Shown here: positions 42,593 through 51,030 of the stretch, piece by piece
How positions within the stretch are numbered: the first letter of the stretch is position 1
How the letters are laid out: each line of letters starts with the position of its first letter
Source of the DNA: Cymbomonas tetramitiformis
Lineage: Eukaryota > Chlorophyta > Pyramimonadophyceae > Pyramimonadales > Pyramimonadaceae
Assembly: GCA_001247695.2 (NCBI GenBank)
Contig: LGRX02027058.1
Span: 1 to 58,384, forward strand
Reading direction: 5' to 3'
DNA length: 58,384 nt
Program-made: the position numbers and the translations under genes
Notes under the pieces: generated by a model
The model's database searches: none
Told to the model about the DNA's origin: nothing
Seen by the model: only the letters and a program-made list of their open reading frames with translations

Positions 42593-43075
42593 TTATTTTC
42601 TATTTCTCCAATATTCCCTTCCATAAGAAACATATATCTCGCGGTCTTGTTTTACATTTCGATTTAATACTATGTTCCCTACATTGTTGATTCTTGCATT
42701 ATTCTTACATCCCATTTTTCTAGCATCTAGAGGCGTACAACTATTGTATTTGCCCGCGACCGAATTGGTTTTTGCGGCATCAAAATATGCATTTGGATTG
42801 TTGCTCCAAATATGAGTCCTATCCTTCACACTCGGAAATTTGGCGTTCATTTGTTGTAACGTCATTTTGTCGGTTCCAATAGTGTATCTTCCAACCATCG
42901 TGCCTTTCTTTAAATTGCTCTTGGCATATACACCTTGACCCGAGTTAGGTATTTGGCTATCGCCGACTACAACTTGCTTGTGTACATAACATAATGGACT
43001 CCATTTGCAAGTCATATTCTTACATCGATGCCCGGATTTGGTCATAGCCGTACATCTTTCACAAGGAGTTTTCAT
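42593..43075 (-). CDS. SET-domain protein, 160 aa
   Basis: The N-terminus is a Cys-rich segment (CERCTAMTKSGHRCKNMTC, WSPLCYVHK), a probable zinc ribbon. The SET domain follows: IPNSGQGVYAKSNLKKGTMV (SET-N), then MGCKNNARINNVGNIVLN in place of the NHS/N-R-x-N core, and QDREIYVSYGREYW for the final GEEL-T-DYG-like strand. SET enzymes methylate lysines, usually of histones; compact viral SET proteins are known from algal viruses. No post-SET cysteines are seen. It is convergent with the methyltransferase-like gene, 4 bp apart, and 12 bp from the ATPase gene. A role in host or viral chromatin is inferred. Confidence 0.8.
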   Translation of the reverse strand: MKTPCERCTAMTKSGHRCKNMTCKWSPLCYVHKQVVVGDSQIPNSGQGVYAKSNLKKGTMVGRYTIGTDKMTLQQMNAKFPSVKDRTHIWSNNPNAYFDAAKTNSVAGKYNSCTPLDARKMGCKNNARINNVGNIVLNRNVKQDREIYVSYGREYWRNRK

Positions 43076-43087
43076 ATATATTTACTA

Positions 43088-44011
43088 TTAACTTTCCATT
43101 TTTAAATTGGCATTCGGTACTATTAGCTCATTAAAGCATTTCCGATACTTCTTATTTGAATCTTTGGGGTTCAAGTCTATAAGCAAAAAACAATATTTTT
43201 CTTTGGTAGCATAATCATATACTTCCATAAATTCTTCAAGAGGTATCTCTCCCGAAACACTTTTATATACATTTTCCATCTCTTTCTCGTCATATATTTT
43301 GAACAAACATAATGCCGTTGCATTGTTTCTTACGGCACGAGGTAAACCAAATTGGGCGCTTGAAAAGTTTTGGACGCAAATCAACAAACTCAAGCCTAGA
43401 GCACCTCCCATATTTTTTGAGAACATTCCGCAATGTCTATGCCGTACACACATATTTATAAATTTTCGGTTACCAAACAACCGAGTGCTTTGTGCATCAT
43501 CAACGAATGCTATAATTCTCGGTTGATGATGATACTTATATGTCGGTGGTTGATAATTGTTTGAAGCAAATTTTAACAAGTATTCTGGTGGGATATCGAG
43601 TATACTTACCGAATCGCTATGTATCATTTTCATAACTTGCTTGTAAATTTCCAATTCTTTTAAATAGTTTTCATAACCTTCCGCTTCATTGTCCATAATT
43701 TCTAATACATTATCAATGGTTTTTGGGTCGTCCGGGTCGAACACATCTTCATCCTCTATATCTAGGTCTTCCATTAGTGATTTATTGGATGAGAATGTTG
43801 AGCTTATGCACAATATACGGTCGCAATTGTCATCTTGTTTAAGCATTCGTAAATAGTTACACGCCGAGGTCGATTTGGCTGAACCACGACGACCTACCAA
43901 TAAAATGTTGAATGGTTGTTTCAATAGGTTTTCGCCCGTTTCGTATTGAAATGCACTAGCTTTGGGCGGTTGAATTTTAAGTTTTGTATCATTCAATTTA
44001 ATTGTTTTCAT
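43088..44011 (-). CDS. Genome packaging ATPase (FtsK/HerA type), 307 aa
   Basis: I chose the start MKTIKLNDTK at 44011; the longer open frame would overlap the divergent gene at 44033. Walker A is GRRGSAKST (about residues 40-48) and Walker B IIAFVDDA (166-173). An Asn/Gln-type sensor region follows at LLICVQNFSS. This is the DNA-packaging motor of PLVs and virophages. It is encoded next to the penton and major capsid genes, as is common in these viruses, but on the opposite strand. The gene looks intact. Confidence 0.9.
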   Translation of the reverse strand: MKTIKLNDTKLKIQPPKASAFQYETGENLLKQPFNILLVGRRGSAKSTSACNYLRMLKQDDNCDRILCISSTFSSNKSLMEDLDIEDEDVFDPDDPKTIDNVLEIMDNEAEGYENYLKELEIYKQVMKMIHSDSVSILDIPPEYLLKFASNNYQPPTYKYHHQPRIIAFVDDAQSTRLFGNRKFINMCVRHRHCGMFSKNMGGALGLSLLICVQNFSSAQFGLPRAVRNNATALCLFKIYDEKEMENVYKSVSGEIPLEEFMEVYDYATKEKYCFLLIDLNPKDSNKKYRKCFNELIVPNANLKMES

Positions 44012-44032
44012 TAATATAATACTATTTAAAAA

Positions 44033-44320
44033 ATGAATTGCATTGCCGACATTCCCGAAAAGTGCTTTACCTACCGGCAAAAGGAACTTATGTGCGACTA
44101 TTTTAAACATTATAAGGAACTACATCCACATCTCCCCCATTCGATTCTAGTATACACAATTAAAGCATATATGGTAAATCCCGACAAATTCCAAAATTGG
44201 TACGATAATAATTCCTTGGTAAAACCGAAACCACGTGAAACTCAAGAAGATTATTACAAGTATGCCAAAATGAGTGAACAAGAGCTAAGCGATTATGTTA
44301 AAAATAATGTAACCATATAG
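44033..44320 (+). CDS. Small 95-aa protein upstream of the penton gene
   Basis: Starts MNCIADIPEKCFTYRQKELM and contains YKELHPHLPHSILVYTIKAY and EDYYKYAKMSEQELSDYV. No known motif. It shares a 21-bp AT-rich spacer with the divergent ATPase start and ends 5 bp before the candidate penton start, so it probably belongs to the capsid transcription unit. Confidence 0.65.
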   Translation: MNCIADIPEKCFTYRQKELMCDYFKHYKELHPHLPHSILVYTIKAYMVNPDKFQNWYDNNSLVKPKPRETQEDYYKYAKMSEQELSDYVKNNVTI

Positions 44321-44325
44321 TAACG

Positions 44326-45381
44326 ATGAATGTCTCGAAATTCTCAAAAATGTTATACTTTAATAGCTAACAAAATAGTTTACTCGATTCACGACTGGGT
44401 CAATATAATATTCCGAGTCAATTGCTTTCATATAAGACGACGGACCAATTGCAACTCACCGTTAATGATTTTTACATTGAAAAGACATTTTATGATATAA
44501 ATCAAACGAACAATACATTTTTTTTGGGAGACAAAACAGCTAATGCCAACAAGTTGTTTAAAATTGAAATCAACCCCCAAAATTTTCCTTTTCCTAAAAC
44601 ATTTGACGACGCACAAATTTTGGCGGCTATAGGCGATGCTATAAATAATCAACTAGGACCCGCCGGTTCCGCCGTGACGGTGACGGCTAGTGTAGCAACA
44701 CAAGCCGATGCAAACCTCAAATTAATTGTGTTGGAATTCGACAATGATTTGGAAGATAAGTTTGATTTTTACTCCTTCGCAACCAAAAGCATAGCGAGGT
44801 GTAGCGGAACTTTGTTAAATGCAATAAGCCCTTTTGCATCAACGGTAAACGATGCACTCAACAACGATTCGAGCGAACTTTTAGGGGGCAATCCGGTTCG
44901 GGAGCGAGATTTGGTAGGCAAATCTGAATTGAGCCAATTAGAACCGATGTTTCAAAAGACATCATCAAAGACTATGCAAAGCTACTTTCCATTTACATCG
45001 AACACAATTCGAGAGTTATATCTCCGCACACAATCGTTAGTTTCAAGCTCGGCTTTAGAGGTTGTTAATCTAAGTCAAGCTAGTGACGACCAAGTCGGTG
45101 AGATGATATCTAGTGATATATTATTTAAAATTGCTATCGACGACTTATCTAAGCCATCATTTTCATATATAGATGCCAACAACAATTATAGCGTTATCAT
45201 AAGTCCAAGTCTATTGTCACAAATAAACTTTGCATTAACGGACTCACGTGGAAGACTAATGTTTCAAATTTCAAAAGACAATGGTCGGACGCCGTCGTCT
45301 CTTATTAGCCAAGCTCGCTCAGGAAATGTATATTTCAGTTTTTCATTAAAAGTTGAAGTTATAAGCAATGATTCGCAATAA
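44326..45381 (+). pseudogene. Penton (minor capsid) protein with early in-frame stop
   Basis: From ATG 44326 the frame reads MNVSKFSKMLYFNS, then TAA (44368-44370), then QNSLLDSRLGQYNIPSQLLS and continues open to 45381. No other ATG lies between the stop and the conserved body; the first possible later start is a TTG at 44422. The body is rich in beta-strand patterns (ITYVNDFYIEK-like start, SYIDANNNYSVIISPSLL, YFSFSLKVEV) and sits immediately before the major capsid gene, the usual place of the penton. Full length would be about 351 codons. A CAA to TAA change explains the stop best. Assigned from size, position and style. Confidence 0.65.
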
Positions 45382-45412
45382 ATTTATCTGTATTATATAT
45401 TATTATAAAGAA

Positions 45413-46828
45413 ATGTTAGACAGCTATTATCCCGAATCTTTAAGTTATGCGACGACTCAAATGACAGATTTTAGCCAGAATCAATTTGAATTATTGACAT
45501 CAAACTCGACCGTTGTGAATGGTGGAGGAGGTTCTTTGGAGATAAATTTACCTATAAATAGTTTTATCGACACGCGCAAATTTGCTATAAGATTCTTTGC
45601 CAAAACCAATCGTGCATTTACGTACGATAGTGGAGGAGGTGCATTGAAAACGTGTCATTCATTTTTGCCGGAAATATTCAACCTATTCTCTAGATATGAG
45701 GTAAGTATAAATGGTGTTATTGTAAATCAATCGGTGGCTCAAGCATCTGACATTCAAGAGGTTAAACATTTAGTAGGTGACCATTTAGAAAATGAAATAA
45801 CATATAGAAGCGTGTTATCGAATTGTGGCTCGGAAGGTATACAATTGACTAATGGATTGATAACGGGTTCACTAGACGAAGATAATCAAGCCGGTGACTT
45901 CGAAGGGCGAGAATTTATTTTGAACAATCTACTAGGATTTCTCGGCACTTGTGAGCCGTCCATAATTGATTCAAGCACTCTTGGTGCTATACGAATTAGG
46001 CTGTTTACCGACAATGCAGTGACGTGTTTGTTATACGGAGAAGAAAATCAAGCGCCCGGCACATTTACTACTAAAGCAGCTGCTGCTCAAACATTTGCTC
46101 AAAATGCAAGCTTTACGTTATCTCAAGTTTCTGCATCAATCACTACATTATCCTTTTCAAGTGGAGTTGTGGAACAAAATATAGAGGAATTGATTTCAAA
46201 AGGAGCATTGACAATCATCTTTGAAAATTATGCGACATTTTTCCAAAGCGATTCGACAAATAATAAAAATGTACGATTTGCACTATCGGTCAATTGTTGG
46301 AATAAAGCTTATGCCATAACCCGTCCTTTAAATTATCGAACCGTAAACGAAACCGGGATTGCACAATATACTAATCGTCTCGGACGTCTTTATCAATTGC
46401 CATCTAAAATGTATGGCGGTAATAGAGCCTTTCGTTACTCTTGGAGCGTAAACAACGTGTTGACCCCTGCATTTCCTAATTCGCCTTTACAAGCCTATAT
46501 GAATATCACTCATTCACAAGGTGACCAATATTCAATGATGGGTTCAAATCATATGCAATCGAGAACTGATTATTTCAACAATTCTTTTATATTGCCTTTA
46601 AATTTGTGTTTGGATAATGAACCGCGCCGATTGAGTGGATACTCAAGTTTAGGCACTAATAGTAGTTGCTATTTACAATGTACGGCTAGCGACAATGCAT
46701 CGGCTGCCGGTGTAGCATTTGACTCTGGCAATGCGGCTACGGGTGGACCCAATGAAACTATGATTATATGTATGTTCACTTCTAAATTAATGGTATCAGC
46801 CGGACGAGTTATTTCGGTCGAATTATGA
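45413..46828 (+). CDS. Major capsid protein (double jelly-roll), 471 aa
   Basis: Start MLDSYYPESLSYATTQMTDF chosen at 45413; upstream in-frame residues overlap the penton end and look non-viral. The N-terminal jelly roll includes SLEINLPINSFIDTRKFAIR and EIFNLFSRYEVSINGVIVNQ. The second part has NCWNKAYAITRPLNYRTVNE, FRYSWSVNNVLTP and ITHSQGDQYSMMGSNHMQSR. The pattern is that of PLV and virophage major capsid proteins, which assemble as trimers in an icosahedral shell. Order ATPase, small gene, penton, MCP supports this. Intact. Confidence 0.85.
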   Translation: MLDSYYPESLSYATTQMTDFSQNQFELLTSNSTVVNGGGGSLEINLPINSFIDTRKFAIRFFAKTNRAFTYDSGGGALKTCHSFLPEIFNLFSRYEVSINGVIVNQSVAQASDIQEVKHLVGDHLENEITYRSVLSNCGSEGIQLTNGLITGSLDEDNQAGDFEGREFILNNLLGFLGTCEPSIIDSSTLGAIRIRLFTDNAVTCLLYGEENQAPGTFTTKAAAAQTFAQNASFTLSQVSASITTLSFSSGVVEQNIEELISKGALTIIFENYATFFQSDSTNNKNVRFALSVNCWNKAYAITRPLNYRTVNETGIAQYTNRLGRLYQLPSKMYGGNRAFRYSWSVNNVLTPAFPNSPLQAYMNITHSQGDQYSMMGSNHMQSRTDYFNNSFILPLNLCLDNEPRRLSGYSSLGTNSSCYLQCTASDNASAAGVAFDSGNAATGGPNETMIICMFTSKLMVSAGRVISVEL

Positions 46829-46837
46829 TGACATTAT

Positions 46838-47781
46838 TTATACATAGCAAGGAGTTGTTAATATAGGGTCTTCCACTAATTTCCGATGGTCATACAATTT
46901 AAACCATATGACTACATATCGTGTACCTTCAAAATTGTCCATTATCACTTCGTGGGGTAATCTTCCATCTACCTTTAACACTTTGTTTCGATTGTAAAAG
47001 TCACCGATGATTTGGTCATTTGAGTCGTAACACCTTAATGGCGCGCCTTTAAAATCTCCGAGCGCCATTGCATATTGAAAACTTATATCTTCGGCATCGA
47101 CGTGTTTTTCACATACGTGCCGGGTTCCATTTTTGCATAATTGACAACGTACTCGCCTTCCGAAAAATCTTTATCAATAATACTTATCAATTCCTTCGAA
47201 ACCGCCCATAATGCTTGCTTCCATTTAGGAAGTTTTCTATCTTCGACTTTACTCACACAAACACCTTTGCCTTTCTTATGAGGCATATTGTGAGGTGTTT
47301 GCATACCGCCACCACCCAATGCTCCGGTCGTGTTTCCAAGCATAAATGACCAATTTAGGTTGAAGCGAATCTTTTTTGTTTTGTCTCGATATTGTTTATT
47401 CAATTTTACATTGCTCAACATACTTTCAATTTCACTCATCAAGTTTTGTACATATGGTAAATTCGTAATTTTTTGTGCCGTAGGCTTTATCACTTGAAAA
47501 GTGGAGTATTCCTTATGTGACCCGCATTGCCAATGATTGTCGTTTGTTTCGTCATAAAATGCATAAGTATAATGCCAAGAGTATAAATGATTATCTTCGG
47601 TAATCTCCCAAGTTTCCCAATCACTTGGCTCATCAGTCCAAAAAATATGCTTCTTATTTTCGTGAGCACTCAAATACATTTTGTCTTCTTTTCTCTTTAC
47701 ATAAACATACAAGTTATCGCATCTTTCAATTTCCACATCAATGGTCTTATTACCCCAGTTGAGCATCGCGGAGTAAGACAT
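46838..47781 (-). pseudogene. TET/JBP-like 2OG-Fe(II) dioxygenase, frameshifted
   Basis: The first frame (47781-47083) starts MSYSAMLNWGNKTID and runs to EGEYVVNYAKMEPGTYVKN. At the five-A run (minus strand, 47105-47109) reading passes to the frame ending at 46838: N-H-V-D-A-E-D, then ALGDFKGAPLRCYD, DGRLPHEVIMDNFEGTRYVVIWFK. This gives the Fe ligands HxD (HVD) and distal His (PHEV), and the 2OG-binding Arg (TRYVV), arranged as in TET/JBP oxygenases (NY-G-H-D-LG-F-GG-H-G-RY). About 320 aa. Such enzymes oxidise 5-methylcytosine or thymine in DNA. N-terminal 180 residues are unrecognised. Neither ORF alone holds all three ligands. Confidence 0.65.
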
Positions 47782-47868
47782 ATTTGTGAAAGTAAGTAGA
47801 AGTAAGTAAAGTATGTATGTATGTACTTGAGTATGTTGTAAATGATTCAAGTATACCTTATAGAGTTT

Positions 47869-47882
47869 ATGTCTTAAAGTTA
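47869..47882 (-). promoter_or_regulatory. Conserved motif TAACTTTAAGACAT upstream of the TET/JBP-like gene
   Basis: Minus-strand motif about 88 bp before the start at 47781, identical in core to 40598-40614 and 57313-57326. Between it and the ATG lie GTAAGTA-type short repeats. Confidence 0.55.
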
Positions 47883-47892
47883 GAAATTTTAG

Positions 47893-48045
47893 GATAGATT
47901 GGGTAATGGGTATGTGGTAATGGGTTGTTTATAAAAGTATATCAAAGAAAGAATATCATTTTGTATATTTATTTTTAATTATTTGAAAATGTTTTTCAAA
48001 AGTACCAATTACTCGGAACCCGGTACCATAACTTCACGTGTGTTG
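47893..48045 (-). repeat. Internal copy of the TIR repeat block, 2
   Basis: A diverged copy: GGGTAATGGGTATGTGGTAATGGGTTG, TATATCAAAGAAAGAATATC, then GAAAATGTTTTTCAAAAGTACC and GGAACCCGGTACC. It lies in the divergent spacer between the TET/JBP-like gene and the small gene at 48120. Confidence 0.75.
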
Positions 48046-48119
48046 CTTTATTGAACATATATGCTATGAACGAACGCATTTAAAGCTTCGGTCACTTATA
48101 ACACTAATCTGGTAGCGCG

Positions 48120-48317
48120 ATGCCTACATCCGAAGCACAAAAACAAGCAACCAAACGATATAGAGAAAAGAATCGGGAAAGGTATAATGCGTCACAAAAA
48201 AAATATAATGCATCTTGGTATGACCGTAATCGTCTTCTGCATTGTGAAAAAGTTAAGAGGTCATATCACCAAAAGAAAATAAAAAATGCTGATAATATAT
48301 ATGCTATTAAAATTTAA
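48120..48317 (+). CDS. Small basic 65-aa protein
   Basis: MPTSEAQKQATKRYREKNRE continues with further K/R/Y-rich helix (YNASQKKYNASWYDRNR). Short basic proteins with KRYREKNRE repeats are common in large DNA viruses of protists, often with unknown role. It ends just before the TVpol promoter motif (48313-48327 overlaps its last codons). Confidence 0.6.
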   Translation: MPTSEAQKQATKRYREKNRERYNASQKKYNASWYDRNRLLHCEKVKRSYHQKKIKNADNIYAIKI

Positions 48318-48327
48318 CTTAAAGAGA
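48313..48327 (+). promoter_or_regulatory. Conserved motif upstream of TVpol
   Basis: TTTAACTTAAAGAGA lies 27 bp before the candidate TVpol ATG at 48354 and matches the other AACTTTAAG-type elements, closest to the one upstream of the integrase. Confidence 0.5.
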
Positions 48328-48353
48328 AACCGTATTCATAGTATATAGAAACA

Positions 48354-50847
48354 ATGAATTATGATAAATGCCCCGAGCAAATTACTTTAAGTGAGACCTA
48401 TTTTAAGTATGAGGTTATGGAACTTTTACTTAAAGTAGATGTAAATTCCAAAGGTTATGATATAAAGAAAAATGATGTGGCGCGAGGAACAAACCAAATT
48501 GAAGAAGATGCATAAGTTTATGAGTAAAAAGACACATATGAACACCATAACTTACAAAAAAGCACCATACAATTTAGGTAGATATTACCCGGTGAGTGAT
48601 AAGTATAATACTTGTTGTTTCCAAAATCAATATAATGTTATCCGCCGACTTGTTATGGACGGAGACTACATTTCATTTGATTTAGAAAATGCGCATCCAA
48701 CAATCATATCTCAATTGTGTGAGAAGTATAACATTGAATGCTCGGCGATAAACGATTACATTGTGAATAGAGAAAGTATATTTTACAACATTCAACAAAG
48801 TTATAATGTGAGTAGAGCTAATGCAAAACACTTGATGTTGATATTGACATTTGGAGGCTCATTTCAAACTTGGTTAAATGAACTTAAACTTCCTAAACAT
48901 CAATATATAGATTGTATAAAACAATATGAAGACCAAATAAAAAATATACTTACAAATGATGCACTCGAGCACTTTCCAAAATTTGCAAAAGCCGTACAAG
49001 TAGCTTGTGAAGTAAAAAATAAGACAAAAGAAATGGCAAAATTTAGGAGTGCATTGGGGTTGTATATTCAAGAAATAGAGAGTCGGATGATGATGTGTAT
49101 ATATGACTATTTGGTGACGAATACTAAAATGAAGCCTGCGGCACTAATCCACGACGAGATTTTGGTATATAAAGACGATAATGTCGACATTGACAAAGTA
49201 ATAAGCGAGTTGAAAGTATGTATAAAAGCACACACGTGTTTTGAAATGCAATTGAAATGTCAAGCAACTTCCGCCACGGATGAAGATTGTCGATGGCTTG
49301 AATCCCACCAACCTTTCATCGATGACATAGATGAACGACGTAGTGACCAAGTACATTGTGACCTAATACTCGAACAATTTCAAGACCAAATTTTTATCAC
49401 ACCATTGGGGTTAATGATATATGACGAAGAAGACGGTAGGTGGACACTTGATAAACATAAAGGGAAAGGTTTGCATCTAAAAATCATTGAGCGCAACTAC
49501 ACCAAAATATTTATAAATGTTAGTTCCAAAGATGAATCAAAGTCTTTTATGAGTTTGTATGAACCCGCATACAAGCTAGTCTCTCAAAAAGCACCCGTGC
49601 TGATAGAGTTTGACGTGTCGAAAAGTAAAGGGTACCTTCTTTTCGATAATGGTGTGTTGGATTTGAAAAACTTTGAATTATTGAAGAAGCATCCAAGCTA
49701 TAACTTTATCAACAAAATACATCGGGACTATAATGTTTCGGAAGATTACTCCGAATTGAAATCTGAGGTGATTAGGAGATTGTTTGATAACCCAATTACC
49801 AACATTGAAAAACGAGATTATGTGCTTGAGCAATTAGCAAGGGGGATGGCGGGTGAAATATGTGATAGACAATTTATGTTTTTGATAGGTGACACGGCTT
49901 GCGGAAAAGGGAAATTGACTTCATTGTTAAAACGTGCATTTGAAGAATTCCAATATGAATTTGATGGAGAAAATTTAAAAGCCAAAAAGTACAAATCCGA
50001 TATGGAAAATGAACGAAAATGGACTTGGGCGGTTGAGCTGTGGCATAGACGTTTTGCAATAAGTAATGAATGTGACATAGGTGTTGAAGCGACAAAAAAT
50101 AATTTTGGCGAACACAAAATGAGAATTGAAAAGTTGTCCGCAACCATCTTGAAAAAGTTTTGCAGTGGCGGGAACGAAACATTACCGATGCGAGAGTTGT
50201 ATCAAAACGCCACAAATGTCAAAATACAAGCATATATGCTTTGTCTATCCAACGATACACCCGAGGTTGAAGGGGTCGATAGAGCATACACGGATAGAGC
50301 AAATTATGTTCAATGTGATAGAACATCTAGCGATAGCATTATGGAACCAAACGATGCTTACTTTGTGAGAGATGATAGCATTGATAATTTCGTAAACCAA
50401 GTAAATGTAGCGGATGCATTTATTAGTATATTGTGCGACTATTATCGAAAAAGTATTATCAATGGTCGAACTCCCAAACCTGAATTTGTCAAATCTGAAG
50501 TAGCGGAAAGAACGGGTTCTAATAGAGGTGGATTTGAATGGATTGAGGCTAATTATGAGATTTACAAAAGTAAAGACATTCTAAAAGACTTCAAAGGTGT
50601 AATGACAAAAGAAGGAATATATAGATTTGATTGGAAAAAAGTTGGTGATTGGTATGTTATTATTGAAAACGTACACGATTGGTTTATAAAAGATGGAAAT
50701 TTAATGACCGCAACCGAATTTGGCAAGCTTTTAACAAAACATCATATATATCCCGCTCAACGAAAAATCAATGGTAGGACTAAACGTGTACGTGTTGGAA
50801 TGCGCAAACCTCAAAGACACTCCGATGATGATGAATCGGATGCTTAA
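48354..50847 (+). CDS. Transposon-virus polymerase: PolA-like domain plus SF3 helicase (N-terminal frameshift)
   Basis: The large frame opens at 48472. The real start is probably ATG 48354, because MNYDKCPEQITLSETYFKYE runs into it if one base is lost in the A run at 48468-48472. In the large frame (791 codons) the PolA-like part has motif A DLENAHPT (70-77), motif B SRANAKHLMLILTFGG (114-129) and motif C HDE (227-229). FDNGVLDLKN (391-400) precedes the SF3 helicase with Walker A GDTACGKGK (473-481), Walker B RRFAISNE (526-533) and motif C LCLSND (590-595). This fusion replicates PLV genomes. The C-terminal 190 residues resemble a winged-helix/D5 tail. Apart from the start, intact. Confidence 0.85.
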
Positions 50848-50889
50848 TATACAATTGTTAAACATAAATATATATACATATAATATACA

Positions 50890-51022
50890 TAAAAGGTATT
50901 GGGTACGTGGTAATGGGTTGTTTTAAAAAGTATTTCAAAGGAAGAAAAGTATTTTTGTAGAATAAATTTTATGAAATAGAAAATGTTTTTAAAAATGCCC
51001 ATTACTAGCTACCCGCTACTAT
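50890..51022 (-). repeat. Internal copy of the TIR repeat block, 3
   Basis: AAAAGGTATTGGGTACGTGG, GTATTTCAAAGGAAGAAAAG, TAGAATAAATTTTATGAAATAG and TTTAAAAATGCCCATTAC match the right TIR at 58030-58150 in the same orientation. It separates the converging ends of TVpol and the fibre gene and could act in transcript termination. Confidence 0.85.
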
Positions 51023-51030
51023 AATAGAAT

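Noticed and set aside
44422..45381. Penton starting at TTG 44422
   Set aside because: A TTG start is unlikely in a eukaryotic virus, and the conserved-looking sequence upstream continues to ATG 44326 apart from one TAA.
45368..45412. MCP starting at ATG 45368
   Set aside because: It would overlap the penton gene and add a Lys/Ile/Tyr-rich peptide; MLDSYYPES at 45413 follows the AT-rich spacer.
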